Translations under genes and position numbers: made by a program
The notes under the pieces: model-generated
Seen by the model: only the letters and a program-made list of their open reading frames with translations
The model's database searches: none
What the model was told of the DNA's origin: nothing
Shown: piece after piece, positions 11,308 to 24,429 of the stretch
Layout of the letters: every line of letters starts with the position of its first letter
Position numbering within the stretch: the stretch's first letter is position 1
NCBI GenBank assembly: GCA_025331435.1
Contig: JAIWNI010000129.1
Span: 1-64,000 of the forward strand
Length of the DNA stretch: 64,000 bases
Origin: Choanephora cucurbitarum
Lineage: Eukaryota > Mucoromycota > Mucoromycetes > Mucorales > Choanephoraceae
Direction: 5' to 3'

Positions 11308-13744
11308 TTTCTGCATGTATATATACTATTTATAAACATAGACTTTTAAATAAAGAAAGCGAGAGGTAGAGAAGAAAGAAACCGAGGCCTATGCACTGTA
11401 ATGAGTTCACACTGAGGTTAGTTTTATCTAGATTAAATATGAAGTGTAATAGAAAGTTACATTGATTGATTTCGAGACTATGGAAACAAAAAAAAAAGGG
11501 GAGGGGAAAGATTCATTTTGTTATGTATGCACTCTATCCATTACAATGAAATCAATGTGCCTTTTCTGGAACATAGTAGTTACTCCACTTTAAACGAATT
11601 TACCACTTGTTTAATTCAGCATCATAGTCAATTGAGGCCTGCTTTCTATAAGAAGTAAGGATCGCTGAGTCACTTTTTTTTTTTTTTTGAAAGGTGTATA
11701 GATGCTTTGTCATATCCATGCTTTAGACAGGGCAAGGTACACACAGCTGACTTTATAAGTCAGGGCCCAAGTATTCACCACCGCCTCGATTCATAACTTG
11801 ACAGCCCTTGACAAGATCATCGGATTAAATTGCAGTAAGCCGATCTTCCAGCTAAAAAAAGTTTCGATCTGAAAGTCCTCAAGAAAATATTATGTAATTC
11901 CAGTTTTAAACTCAGAAACACGTTTAACTTATGGATACACGTGAGCTAAAAGGCTTGTTCCATCTACCTTTTCTCAGAAGATGACGTTGATGCAACCATG
12001 ATAGCTGATGAACGATCGATACGATTCATTGTACCTAAAAATAAGAACCACAAAGAAAAAATGAAATCTTGGTTTGTTTCTTATGAAGCCAATTTGTCCT
12101 GAGAGAAAGATTGAGCCAATCATATTCTCGAGCTTTCTAGAATATCCTTTGTTGAAACGAAAACACGGATGCTCATATAACCTCGAGCTCTCCATATGAC
12201 AATGAAATAAGAAAAGTATAGTCAATATGTAGTCAAGAAGCAAAGGAAACACACTTTGAAGCAGTCAGCATAAGTGTTGGTGCTTTATTCCCTCTTTTCA
12301 TTGGTAGCATTCTTTAGTCATGACAAAGCCAAAAAAAAAACGTGTCATATTGTAGTTCAAAAGTAGAGATGCCTGCTTTCTGGTTTAAAGAATTATTATT
12401 GTTTTCCATAACCCATACAACTCATTTCTTGATAATAAACTTTAGAGTGAAGGCGTATGAATGCTCATAGACAATCCTGCTCGAGAAGCAACAGTGTATA
12501 TTGCTTATGGCTGAATATAATCGTACTATGGTTTTAGAGTCAAGACGTCTTGATGAAAGTCTGCGGATGCGGTATAGTTTCCTTAATTAGAAACAAGCGC
12601 TTTCAGTATCTCAACTCTCCTTTATAATAATTGAATCTCTGAATACGAGAACATGAAGCGATAGAATGATAGAAGGGAGAATTGTTATGATTTATCTATC
12701 AAATCTGTAGATCTATAAGCCACGAAGAAAAAAGTTATACCTGAATATCTCTTGTTATATCAAGTTATGTGGCTAAATTGACTCTGAAAGCAAGCTGGTC
12801 ATCGTAACCGCGCCTATTTGAAAGATCTTCAGATAGACTCTATCGATATTCCGACTTGAGGTTACATCTGCATAATTTCTCTGAGATTGTGCAATCTTCA
12901 TTTAACAGATAGGTCTCATCTTTTTCTTTCGTTAGTGTCATTTTTGAGCGTGGAGTCCTGTTTGTCAAGTGTACTATTTATTTCCAGAAATGGTGTACAA
13001 CAGACCATAATGTAGTCGTGTAACATTGCATTGGCTTGAACGATAGCTTTTTGGGAGCCATGGAGTACTTTATTTTTGGTTTGCTATATATACATGATGA
13101 ATTTTTTCTCTCTCTATCTGAAAGAGACAAGATAGATTGAATGACATAATGGCTTTCTCCTGTTCGCCTTTTCTTTCTTGCAATCTTTATTTCATAGACA
13201 TGAATGCTTTCGAGAGACGAAAGGAAAGAAGAAAAAAGCATTTTAGAAACAAAATTGCCTTTAAAATTCAATCGACTTGAGCTTAATTTGAATGTGGCAA
13301 TAACTATTCTGACTGTCACTCATAGTCTACATCGATTGAGCAAAGCCAAAAAAAAAAAGTTGTCTCATGTGAAACCTGTCTGATGTGGAATAAAATCTAA
13401 AGAAAGAGAAGCCCGCCCCTCTTTTATATCTTCCACAGCAATTATCTACCATAGACTGTGCCTAGCAATGGGCTCATTGTGTCTGATCATTGTTAGCTTA
13501 ACGACCTTTCATTTTTAGCAAAAGCAGTAAACAACAACAACAAAAAAAGAAGGAAAAAAATTAAATCAATTTAAAATTTCAATTTCCTTTGTTTTTTTGT
13601 TCTCCTTTTTTTCTCTCTTTCTTTTTACTTTTTTTTTTTTTAATTTTTTTAACTCTTCTTCTTCTTCTGTCTTAAACAACAAAGTCAAGGATATATTTCC
13701 TTTTATACCCAAGTCACATTCATTTACATCAAGCAAAATAGGTC
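11308..13744. other. Intergenic, no gene seen
   Basis: About 2.4 kb without a supportable gene. One 50-codon open stretch on the plus strand (11950-12102) and two longer minus frames lack any recognisable motif. The 150 bp before RAX2 are strongly T- and CT-rich, as is common upstream of fungal genes. Confidence 0.55.
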
Positions 13745-16700
13745 ATGGTTTCAAAACTATGGTGCCTTATTTCTATAATTTTACTCTGCTGTAAACTTTC
13801 ATTTGCACAGGTGCCTTCAATAGATTTAGACTCTGTTGGTGGAAAGTTAGGTTTCATTGGTGACTATGCTGGCCTCTCGCCTTATGAGAAGCCACAGCAG
13901 TTTGAGTCCTTAGAATCAAACACTCTCCTGCTAGCAACACAATCTGACAGTAAAACCTTATTTGAACAGCTATCTAATCTGAGTGGAACTGTCCAGACAT
14001 CTTGTCGATTATCGGACACACAACTCATACTTGCTGGAAACTTCACTACCATCAACTCAACAACCTACAACCATATTGCTCAATTTGATACCCAAACACT
14101 TCAATTTTCCCCATTACAACAAGGCTTGGATGGACCTGTTTCTTCCTTGCTTTGTATCAACTCTAGCGCAGTTTATGTAGGCGGCGATTTTACAGCTCCT
14201 ATGAACACAAATGCATCACAATATGCAGGCCATGTTGCGTTATGGAACAATCAACAATGGACACCTCTGCCTTGGAAAGGATTTAACGGTCCTGTTTATT
14301 CTATCGCTAAGAATTCTGAATCTATCATTTTTGGTGGTCAATTCGATTCTACCGGCGATGGTCTTTATGCTAACCAAAACACAACTCGACCTTTTAATTT
14401 GGCTACATCAGCAGTAAGTCCAACTAGATTTGATTGTTTATTCGCTTATATATGTCGTTTTGCAATAGACAATCTCAAGTGGAAATGGTGCTGACTTTGG
14501 CAACTACACAAACCCTTCTAGCGTCATTTGTTCTCAATCACCATGGCTGCTACAAGAAGGCGTTCCTGGTTACTGGCAAGCAACGTTCACTTCACCTGTT
14601 CAGCCCTCTGTTTTTCGTATCAAAAACGCAAATGTCAATGGCGATAGTACAAATAGATTCAAGTAAAAAAAAATAATCTAAAAGCGATTTGACCAAACTT
14701 ATTTGTTCACCCTTTTTTTTACATTTATAGTATTATCGCATTAGGTTCCAATACATACTTTAACTTATCTTATATAGACCCTATTACTAAACAAACAACC
14801 ACTTGTTCTGACCAATGTTTCTTGTCTAATGATACTTCTATTGAGTATCAAGATTTTACTGTGACAAGTCCCATGACTGCAGGTGGTATCCGAATCAATA
14901 TTGACACTTGGTATGGCTCTTCAGGTGGTTTGGCTGGTGTTAACATCTTTAGATCAGGTAAGCACAGAAAGATACCCATTCATGAATATACATTTTACCA
15001 ACTTTTTTTTTTATCGAAATAGATGTTACACTTCAGCCCGAGATCACAAATAGCAATAGCACAATCAATGACAGCTGTTACACTGATTCATCTGAAGGTA
15101 CCTCTACTGCTACAACAACAGGTGCTTGGACACAAGTATTTTCTTATGGTACCTATCAAAACTTTTTGGTATCTACAATTCCTGCAAACGAATTACAAAC
15201 AACCAATACTTCTGTCGTGTATAAGCCGTAAGCATACTTATATAGCGAAGTTGTCAATCAAATAATTAAATCAAGTAAAAAACAAAAAAAAATAGATATA
15301 TTGCAAGCCAGGGCAATTACGATGTCTATCTCACTACACCAGGTTGTGTAGGTACAAGCACTTGTAATCAACGTACTCAAGCTGAACTCACTGTGGAGAT
15401 GACACCTGGCAATGCAACAAAATACTATTTAAATCAAGACATTGTGTCCGACCAACAAACCTTAATCTATTCAGGCATCGTTTCATCTTCAACATCAACC
15501 TTTCAACCTTCAATAACTATGAGAGTTGCTCCTAATGCAACTACACCTTCCTCACAATCTGTATCATTGATCGGTAGCTCAGTAGCATTCAACAGAAACA
15601 CAACAGGCGGCGTATTGTCTAGTGTAATGGTCTACTACACTTCCAACAATACATGGACACCGCTTGTACAACAATTACCCAGTAATGCTGTGGTTCGCAC
15701 ATTGCAATCTAACGATAACATGCTTTACATTGGAGGTCTCTTTGCCTTGAATTCTACCTACAATAATCTTGTAGCTTACAGTTTATCATCAAAAACACTC
15801 CAACCATTAGCAAACAACGGCCTTAATGGCAGTGTCAACACTTCCTTACTCATTGATTCTCGTAAGCATCCTTCTTTCTTTCTCCCCTTAGAATCTTAAA
15901 AGAAACCAATTATCTATCTATAGAATTGATTGTAGGTGGTGCTTTCACTGGCACATCCGAACCTCAACAAAATGCTGATTTGCAACATGTAGCAATCTAC
16001 AATACTGACACAAACACATGGTCCGGAATGGATCAGGTAAATTTGCACTTCATTTGCATTTTGTCTGTGATAAGCTAACCTATATTGATTTCAAAATTAG
16101 GGTGTCAACAACAATGTCGATCATCTGTATACTTTGGACAATAATCTGATTCATTTGTCTGGTCCATTCAATAGCACAGGAAACACCACTCTTTTCAACA
16201 ATGCTGAGTGGAATTTGAATGATAAGCGATTTGAAACACCCTCTACCTTTGTTCTTGGCCCCATCAACAGCCAACTTCAGATCAACCAAGACACTCGCCT
16301 CCTTTTTGGCGATATCAAGACAGCTCAAACTTATCGAGCAAACAACATCGTCGCATTAAGTTCTGGTCAAGTCAATTCTTCTATCACCGACCCAAATGCT
16401 AAAGTAAATGCAGGTGTCTACTGGAAAGGGTCTTCGGATACTTCATTGATCTTAGCTGGTCGCTTCAACATCGGCAATATTGAATACCCACTCGTAATCA
16501 ATCATCAAGGAGGCTGGCATGGTCTTCTTCAGGGTGTTCAAGGAGAGATCACTGTTCTATCTGTTGTCCAAAACATACTCTGGATTGGTGGCCAATTCAG
16601 TGGTACTGTTGATACTATCTCCATGACAAGCTTTGCTGCATATGATCTTCAGAAGCAAGCATTCTTACCTACAAACGGCCTTTTTGGTGCCAACCAACAG

Positions 16701-17645
16701 CCTGGCTTGGTTCGAGTGATCACTCCTTCAGGAGATGGAAAGTCAATTTATGTTGCAGGCAGCTTTGCATTTGCAGGCCTTTTAGATTGTAGCTCTCTCT
16801 GTAAACTCTCAACTGACACACGTCAATGGAATCAGCTCAGCCAAGGCTTGTCTGGTACAGTCAATGATGTATTAATCAATGATAATTCAGTTTTGATCGC
16901 CATAGGTGATTTGAACGTTGGCCAGACCAAGGCAAATCTCGCTAGTCTTGACATAACCTCATCCAGCGCTTCCTGGACTGCAGCTCCTGTAGACAACCAA
17001 ATGAGTTCACCTACATCTATTGTGCATGAAAACGATCAGACTTATATTATTTCTGGTGCTTCTCAGAACAATGCATCACCTTATCTCAGTGCTTGGAATG
17101 GTCAGAATTTCACATCCATCAGTAGCAACCTTGGATCAGCTAGCTCTATTCGCCAACTCTTATGGGCACCTATTTCCAGCTCATCTGATGCTTCTATCGC
17201 ACGCTATCCAGCTGACTCTGATACTATGCTCTTGGCTGTTGGTCATCTAGAGATCCCTGAGTTTGGTAGCAGTAGTGCCGCTTTCTTTGATGGTACACAG
17301 TGGCATCCTTATTTGTTGACTGCTTCAGTCAATGGTTCATCGGGTACCATTGGTCGTGTTTTCACAGCTGAGCCTTGTTGTACCTCTGTTTCAAACCACC
17401 GTCACTTTTTATCTGTCCCTGCTGTCATCTTAATTTCTATTGCCATTTCCTTGGGTATTCTTTTTGTCTTGATTGGATGCGCATTTGTTGTCTTGTTTTT
17501 CAAACGTCGACATACGGCAGTTGCTGCATATGATCAGGATCCCATGAAAGAATGGAAGCCAAAACATAGACCCTCTAGCTTGTTGGCCATGCTAAACGCT
17601 GCTAACCTGAATGGCGGCGAAGCAGGACCTTCTGGAAATACTTAA
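13745..17645 (+). CDS. RAX2: RAX2-type cortical polarity marker
   Basis: Seven exons (13745-14413, 14469-14662, 14731-14957, 15023-15227, 15296-15861, 15924-16036, 16101-17645) encode about 1172 residues, the usual size for Rax2. It starts with a signal peptide (residues 1-21, ending near LSFA). A very long extracellular region follows, full of N-glycosylation sequons and repeated blades such as AGNFTTINST, YVGGDF, FGGQFDSTG and IGGLFALNS, typical of the Rax2 beta-propeller-like repeats. One transmembrane helix lies near the C-terminus (ILISIAISLGILFVLIGCAF), followed by a basic FKRR stop-transfer and a cytoplasmic tail of about 60 residues. In yeasts Rax2 marks old growth sites at the cortex, and in filamentous fungi it helps keep tips polarised. 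Junctions are all GT-AG and keep conserved Rax2 text such as SSVICSQSPWLLQEG. Confidence 0.9.
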
Positions 17646-17954
17646 ATAAACTTATTAATATAATTAATTTTAATCCTAATCGATGTTGTTGCACTGTTGA
17701 TGAAAGACTACTAACTCTAATTGAGACTCATTTGTTGTTTTAACTCGGATTTGACAAGGAGAAGGAAATAAGGAGACCATAGATAATGGTTACAAGAATA
17801 AATGCTTTTTAATAGTGTTTTTGTTTGTAGTTTTCTTAAATCCAAAAATAAACTACATGATGTATAATATGTATATATGTGTGTATGTGCATATGGTGTT
17901 TGAAAATGTTATGAATTAATAGGAGGCGGATTGAATAATATGTGTATGTATTCT
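17646..17954. other. Convergent intergenic between RAX2 and THR4
   Basis: About 310 bp between two converging genes. It contains AATAAA-like motifs on both strands and a TA/TG-rich microsatellite around 17866-17895. No gene is present, and both 3' UTRs should lie here. Confidence 0.6.
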
Positions 17955-19621
17955 CTAAAAGGAGATGCCTTCTTCTTTAAGTTCCTTCTCAATGACTTCA
18001 ATGATAAGTTGAGGATCAGCACGTTCGACGTGAGTGACTCTACGCTCCTTTTCTAATAAACCATGGAATTCAACAGGCAAAACGTCTTTCACGAAATCAA
18101 AACCAGGAGAAGTCTTTAAGGCAGCTTCAACTGCTTCTGAGAATTTAGCAGGATGAGCAGTAGCTAAACAAATCAAGATTTCACTACCACTAGGATAAGT
18201 CTTGATGTTATCACGTTCAATCAATTTTTCAGCAGCAGCTACACCGACAGCAGTATGAGGATCAAGAACATAAGGAGCTTGGTTGGTATCCTTTGATTCA
18301 TAGTATGAGCGAATAGTAGCAGAAGTTTCACCATCAGTGACACGAGCAGCATCGAAGATTTCACGGGCCTTTAACACAGAAGCATCAGAGACACGGAACA
18401 CACCCTTTTCCTTTAATTCCTGCATCCAACCGGCAACAGTTTGTCCAGCCTTATCATCTAATGCCTCATCTTGTGACTTGCCTTGATCAGCTTCAGTTTC
18501 GCGAGCCAAATACCACAAGAGACGTTCAAAGTTGGATGATACCAGAATATCCATAGCAGGAGACAAAGTAGCCTTAACACCACCGTCAGGGCCAGTTTGC
18601 TTTTCATAAGCATGTGAAGCAAAGAAACGATAAAGAATGTCATTTTCGTTAGTGGCTACCAACAACTTGTTGGCAGGAAGACCCATACGATAAGCGTAAT
18701 AACCAGCCAAAACATCACCAAAGTTACCAGTAGGAACAGAGAAATCAAACTTAACAGCTTCAGCTTCAGCAGAGGCAGGATCAATGTTCAATGAACGAAG
18801 GAGAGAGAAATAAGCTTGGAAATAATATACAGTTTGGGCCAAAATACGAGCCCAGTTGATTGAGTTGACAGCACCCAAATGGTGACGATCATTGAATTCT
18901 TTGTTACCAAACAGGTTCTTGACGATGTCCTGACAATCATCAAAAGTACCTTCGACAGACAAGTTATGAACATTCTTATCCAAAACAGTTGTCATTTGAG
19001 CCTCTTGAATAGGGCTGACACGACCGTTAGGGTGAAGAATGAAGACAGACACATTCTTCTTGTTGCGGAGACCATAGATAGCAGCACTGTGGTAAGAAAA
19101 ACAAGAATGATAAATATGCATTCAAAAGTAATGGATCAAACAAATAAACCTTACCTGCCAGTGTCACCAGAAGTAGCACCAACAACAGTCAAACGATGAG
19201 TTTTACCGCCAGCGGGCTCTTTGCTGTTTCGGCGCTCCAAGAAGTATTCAAAAAGGTTACCAACAAATTGAAGAGCAACGTCTTTGAAAGCGAAAGTGGG
19301 TCCATGGAACAATTCTAAAATGTACAAACCATCATGAACTTTAGCAACAGGTGTCACATCCTTTGCACGGAAGGTGGCGTATGAGCGCTCAACAAGTTGA
19401 GTGAGATCACTTCGAGGAATTTGAGTTTCGTCGATAAAGTATGACAAGATCTCGACAGCAATTTGTTGGAAGCTATATTGAGACCAAGCCTGGCGCCAGT
19501 TTGTAGGCAATGTTGGGATCTCTTGAGGAATGAAGAGACCACCATCAGGGGCAAGGCCGGTCATAACGGCTTCTTCAAAGGTGTAGTCTTTGGCTTGTCC
19601 ACGGGTAGATCTGTAGAGCAT
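17955..19621 (-). CDS. THR4: Threonine synthase
   Basis: Two exons (19155-19621 and 17955-19086) encode about 532 residues. The enzyme converts O-phosphohomoserine to threonine with pyridoxal phosphate, the last step of threonine biosynthesis, in the cytosol. The N-terminus MLYRSTRGQ and APDGGLF are standard for fungal Thr4. The PLP-binding lysine sits in PTFAFKDVALQ. The cofactor-phosphate and substrate loops follow as VGATSGDTG/SAAIYG and VPTGNFGD. The intron splits the SGDTGS motif and is phase 2. Length and C-terminus agree with the family and no key residue is missing. Confidence 0.96.
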
Positions 19622-20333
19622 GTTGAAGAAAGGGATTTGTGACGGTAAGAAAAATAAGAAAGAAAAAGAAAGAGAAATATATGCAAAAAAAAGGGGGTGG
19701 CAGTTCCTTGAGCTATCTATAAGTTTTTTTTTGTTTGGCTATGTTCTGTCAATGTGTCTATTTCATTGGTGAATTGGAAGCAAAGCTATTGTGACTCATT
19801 ATTAACCAATGATTTTGGGCTGTAAGTGAAGTTTACTGCCTTAAATTTAATTGGATCAATTGTGGACCAATCTTTACTTATTTCGTACTACCTTAGTTAG
19901 GAGCATACCATATCCTCTCTTGCAATGGTTCTGACTTTTGATGCTGCTGGCTTAAAGGTTACCAAGTATACGATTTTCTTGTCCTTTTTGAAAATACACT
20001 TTTGTGGAACCTGCTTAAAAAAAAAACTTGACAGCAATAGAGTGGCACAAAATCCATATTCAATATTTTTTTTAATGGCCAAATATCTTGTGCTGACTAT
20101 CCTCTTAGAACACAAAAGATGATAAGAATGGAGTGGCTTAATTGTAAACAGAATAAAATAAATAAGATGTGTTTGTAGCTTATTTTGTATATTGCATCTC
20201 AACTGTATCTCATAAGGGAAAATGTGCAACAGATTTACCAACTATAAATTCAAAAAGAGGATGATGAGAGGTCAAGATGATAGTAAAGAACTATAGGCGG
20301 TTTATTTTGTACATATATATTTAACAAAGCATT
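19622..20333. other. Intergenic between THR4 and ELP1
   Basis: About 710 bp holding the THR4 promoter and the ELP1 3' UTR, both minus-strand genes. Short frames on both strands here are AT-rich and without motifs, so I call no gene. Confidence 0.6.
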
Positions 20334-23300
20334 TTACAATAATTGCAGTTTCCAATCCACATTGGCAATCACAGGCTTTTCTATTATCTTTGGATTGTTT
20401 TTGGCCTCTTCAAACTCTTCTAATGTAGCATACTAATGATTGTATTCTTTTGTGAGTTTCTTTTCTTTGAAATCAACAAGCATAATTATCTTTAACTTAC
20501 CAAGCTTACAACTAGTTGCAATGGTACAAAAACAGTATCTCTACAAGCTTCAAGTTCCTTTAAAGCTTTCTCAAATTTAGTTTGAATAGCTCTAGCTTCT
20601 TCAACATACTCGAAAGGAACAAGAGCACGAATCAAGTCTCCCAAATCATCTATGAAAAAAGAAATAAAGATGAGTATAGCCTATGGTGTATACAACAAAA
20701 TGTATGCTTACTTTGCATTTGACTGGCTCTTTCAATTAATTTCTTGATAGAGTTGACAATGTATTCCTCTTCAAACACAGTGCCCTTCTTACCACGGGCT
20801 CTCTTACGCTCTTCCTTCTTTCTGAGCTTGGAAGTCTTTCTAGTCTTTCCTGAGCCTTGAGAAGAAATAGACGATATGCGAGAAGAAGCATTTGTATATC
20901 TCGTGAACTGACTATACATGGAAGTGGTATCTGAGAACATATCAATGTTGTCCAATGATTCGTCGTTAGCCAGTGGGTTTTCCATCGTTTGTTCTGGCTT
21001 GCGAGTACGTAACTCGACAAGACGAGCGCTTTGCTTGTGATACTGAGCCATCATCTCATCAATTTCGTCATCCAATTGTGTGTAGCCTTCAACCAGTCCA
21101 GGCTTGACATGTGTTTCAATAAGATCAAGACGATTGTAAGTGTAGGAGACACGTTCTGCTTCCTTCCAGGATCTACCCTTTAAGAGACAATCCACAACTT
21201 CTTCAACGTCCTTTGCATAATCTTGAGCCACAGTAGCAGCTTCTTGGTAACGACGCTTCTCCTTCAAGTATTCAATCATGCTATAAGCCAGTGAGTGAAT
21301 ATCCTCTTCAGTATATTGTAATTGCTTGGCAAGAGAAAATGCTTCTCTCCAGCAACCAGCCATACGGTAGGATTCCAGAGCTTTAGGAGCATTGCCAGCC
21401 ATGGCATAGACAATACCAGCTTCCTCATAGTTTGTCTTGAAGTCAAGATGGGCACCATACACCTCCAAAATAGCAGTTTTCTGTTCCTTCTTGTTAGCAT
21501 ATTCTTCAATAGCGATATGGTAAAGAGAATGCTTTTGCATATAATCAAGCAATTCATCAAAGTGTTCATCTCCAGCCATACTTAAATTCTTAATAGCCTT
21601 TTCATAACGCTTCAAGTGATCGTCGATCTTGTAACGTTGATAGTACTTGGCAAAGTTCTTGAGTTCTTGTAAGAAGGGAAGGTATTCTTTGGGATCCATT
21701 TGTGCTTGTTGAGCAACCATCAAGACAAGAGGGAAGTTGTACATACCCAAAGCAACATTGTACAGTAAATCGGCCTTACACAAAAAGATAGTGTATTTGA
21801 GTGCATCTTCAGCAGCATGTAAATCGGTTTCACGAAGTTCAGATAACAAAGACATGGCGGACTCGATATCAGGTGGTGATTTACGAACATAAGTAGAAAG
21901 GATCGATTGAATGTAGTGATCGCGGCCTAATTCAATAAGCACATTGCGGATAGCTTCACAAATACTGTTCACCTTATTTTCAACACCGGAAGCAGCAGAT
22001 AGTTGATCAGCACTACGACCACCACGACGGTACATAGTCACTAATGTATCTTCGTTTCGGAGGTTGGACAAAAACAAATTAAGATAATCTACTTCAGATA
22101 CTTGTTCGACAAATGTATGGACGTTATCAATAAAGCGTTGAGGATCATCATCATAAAGGATGTTCAAATCAATTCTGTTCTTTCTACAAGCCACGAAAGC
22201 AGAGCGGAAGTTGAGAGCCTTCAAATCTTCACGAATGGTAGCCAAAACAAAGGCGCGGGGGCTGATTGTTTCCAGATTACCTCTAGGCATTTGAAGGACA
22301 AGTGAAGGCTTATGCTGAGTAGCCATTACAATCTTAGAACCACGTTCAAGACGTCTTGAAGTTTCATCATAAGCATCGCTAGCTTGATCAGACAACTTGA
22401 GTTGATCAATAGGTGCACTATCCAAAGCCAAGAATCGAGCAGAATGAGATGTGGTAGAGAAGACAAGCCAGTTGGCGCGAATAAAGAAAGACGTTGCCTC
22501 AGAAGAAACGAGATTGTCATTGATATAAAGTTTGCTTCGATTTGTCAAACCGATAACCACACGCTCAGATTGATCAGATAAACCGGCACGAGCAGTAGCA
22601 ATCCAAGGACAAAAGTCAGGGAATTGTTGGAACTTTTGAATGCTTGGCATACCTTCTTCCAAAATGAGGTTGTAGAGAGAGCCATCCATGCATTCGACAA
22701 TCAAATCCTTCTCAGTAGCATTAAAGTAAATACGTCCAGCTTCGCCATCTAAAGATGTTGTATTGACAGTCATTTGTTCGCTACCTAAAGAAAAGCTTGC
22801 AACACAAAGAACATCCGTTTGGAGTTCATTATCATATTGGCAAAAGACTAGCTGAGTGTCACTAACCCAGCACAATTGGCGAATAGGATTTCTAGCGAAT
22901 GAATCGTTGCTGGTAGTGATTTCAGGTAAAGCCAATTCACCTAAAAGAGGTGCATCTCCTAATCCTCTAGCAGGGAGTTCAAAGAATTGAACCTTGTTGG
23001 TTGTCAAAGCAGCTAATTTCAAACCAGCAGCATCAGGGCCAAAAGCAACTGATTGTACATTGGTTGCAGTAGTTAATGTAAGTGCACTCATAGGAGGTGG
23101 TACGTTCATGTAAACAAAAGGTGTCATCAACAATTGGTTGCCATCAATCACAGCAACATAACCAGAATTAGATTCATCTGTAGATGTGCTTGTCAATACA
23201 TCCCATGTATAGATATGGCGACTGTATTCACCAGTACTAGTGAAGAGATGTGCAACTAAAGCATTCTCAACATCCCAAGCAAAACCAGCAACATCTCTAC

Positions 23301-24429
23301 CTTCAGAGAGGACAATGTGTTGCTTCATATACCAATGATAATTCTTTGATGTCCAAAGTTGCACAGTCTTTTGTCCCTCTGATTCAATCCAAACAGCCAA
23401 AACGGTTGAGTCTGCATTCCAGGTGACTTCCAATACCTTTTGCTTAATGTCTTTTGTTTCTCTTAAGGTGAATTCACCATGACGAAGACCGTTTCTTTCA
23501 AAGAAAGCAATATCATGTCGGTGAGGAAGACGTTGACTGGAGGCAATCAAATTACCAGAAGGTCTCCAGCTTAATGCATGTTCCAATCGATCTACAGGTT
23601 CACTGGTGTTTTGTAGTGTACCTTCACGGTTATAGATACGCACAACACGGGCTGATCGATTGGCATCAATATCAGACACTGTGAAGAAACTACCATCGCC
23701 TCTCCATGATACGCGTGGTCTCTGATCGTCGTCTTCTGAGGTAGTGAATTTACTGGTGTCTACTTTTTGCTGAGCTGCTTGCTTGCCTGCTGATCCATGG
23801 AATTGAGTTTCTTTTTTACCCCAGCCTACACTCTGTTGAACACCTTCCCCTTGATCTTCTACATGTAACACAAATTCTGTGATTGTATCGAAATCCTGTG
23901 TCATTTCCAACACTTTCTTCTCGCCTAATTGCATTGTTAGCTTATCTGTTTTCTGCATTCTTTCTTGTTCATACCGGTAACTAAGACAACTAAATCTTGA
24001 TCCGGACTCCAACACATGGCGTGTATACCAGAATCTACAGTACCCATAACTTCCATCTAATAGAAAAACAGAGTGTAAACACAAGCATGAATGTCAAAAT
24101 CAAACACATACAGCTTCTTCCCCATTCTCGAAGCGTTCTTTGCTAAACAAAATGATATCACCATCAAAAGTACACAAACAGGCTACTTTTTGGTCAGCCA
24201 AGAAAGTAAAGTCAACGATTGAAGCACCAGGACAACGGCCAATTTCAACAAAAGCAGCGGGATCTCCAGGTGCTAAGTCAGTAGCAGCAATGCGAATCAG
24301 ACCATCGTCGTCTTGAAAAGCAACATATACTGTCAAAGACTCGGGATCGGTGGCAATGAAGGAACGACCCTTAATGTTGGAACTAGTGATCTTGGAAGAT
24401 CTATGTCCCAAAAGTTCCAAACTACGCAT
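20334..24429 (-). CDS. ELP1: Elongator complex subunit ELP1 (IKI3)
   Basis: Five exons (24112-24429, 23975-24056, 20712-23924, 20501-20649, 20334-20432) encode about 1286 residues. ELP1 is the large scaffold of Elongator, which modifies wobble uridines of tRNAs in the cytoplasm. The N-terminal half carries the two WD40 propellers (blades such as VSWRGDGSFFTVSD and GWGKKETQFHG). The C-terminal half is the TPR-like helical array (YHIAIEEYANKK, AYSMIEYLKEKRRYQEAATVAQDY). A basic serine-rich stretch (GKTRKTSKLRKKEERKRARG) matches the conserved tRNA-binding and phosphorylated region of Elp1. Intron 2 is only 50 nt, has a good CTAAC branch site and restores the text VLVTGEKKVLEMTQDFD. The last two exons add EEFEEAKNNP and a family-like tail VDWKLQLL. 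Confidence 0.95.

Noticed and set aside
11950..12102. 50-codon open stretch in the intergenic region
   Set aside because: Some protein-like composition but no start, splice partner or motif; this length is common by chance.
11974..12252. Minus-strand 92-residue frame, Phe/Ile-rich
   Set aside because: Composition reflects AT-rich DNA and no conserved motif is seen.
13597..13794. Phe/Ser-rich frame before RAX2
   Set aside because: It reads through the T-rich leader; the RAX2 ATG at 13745 in another frame gives a perfect signal peptide.
19897..20241. 114-residue frame between THR4 and ELP1
   Set aside because: AT-rich, no motif, no splice support.
23925..23974. Apparent frameshift in ELP1
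   Set aside because: Explained by a 50-nt GT-AG intron with a CTAAC branch site, which restores the Elp1 sequence.
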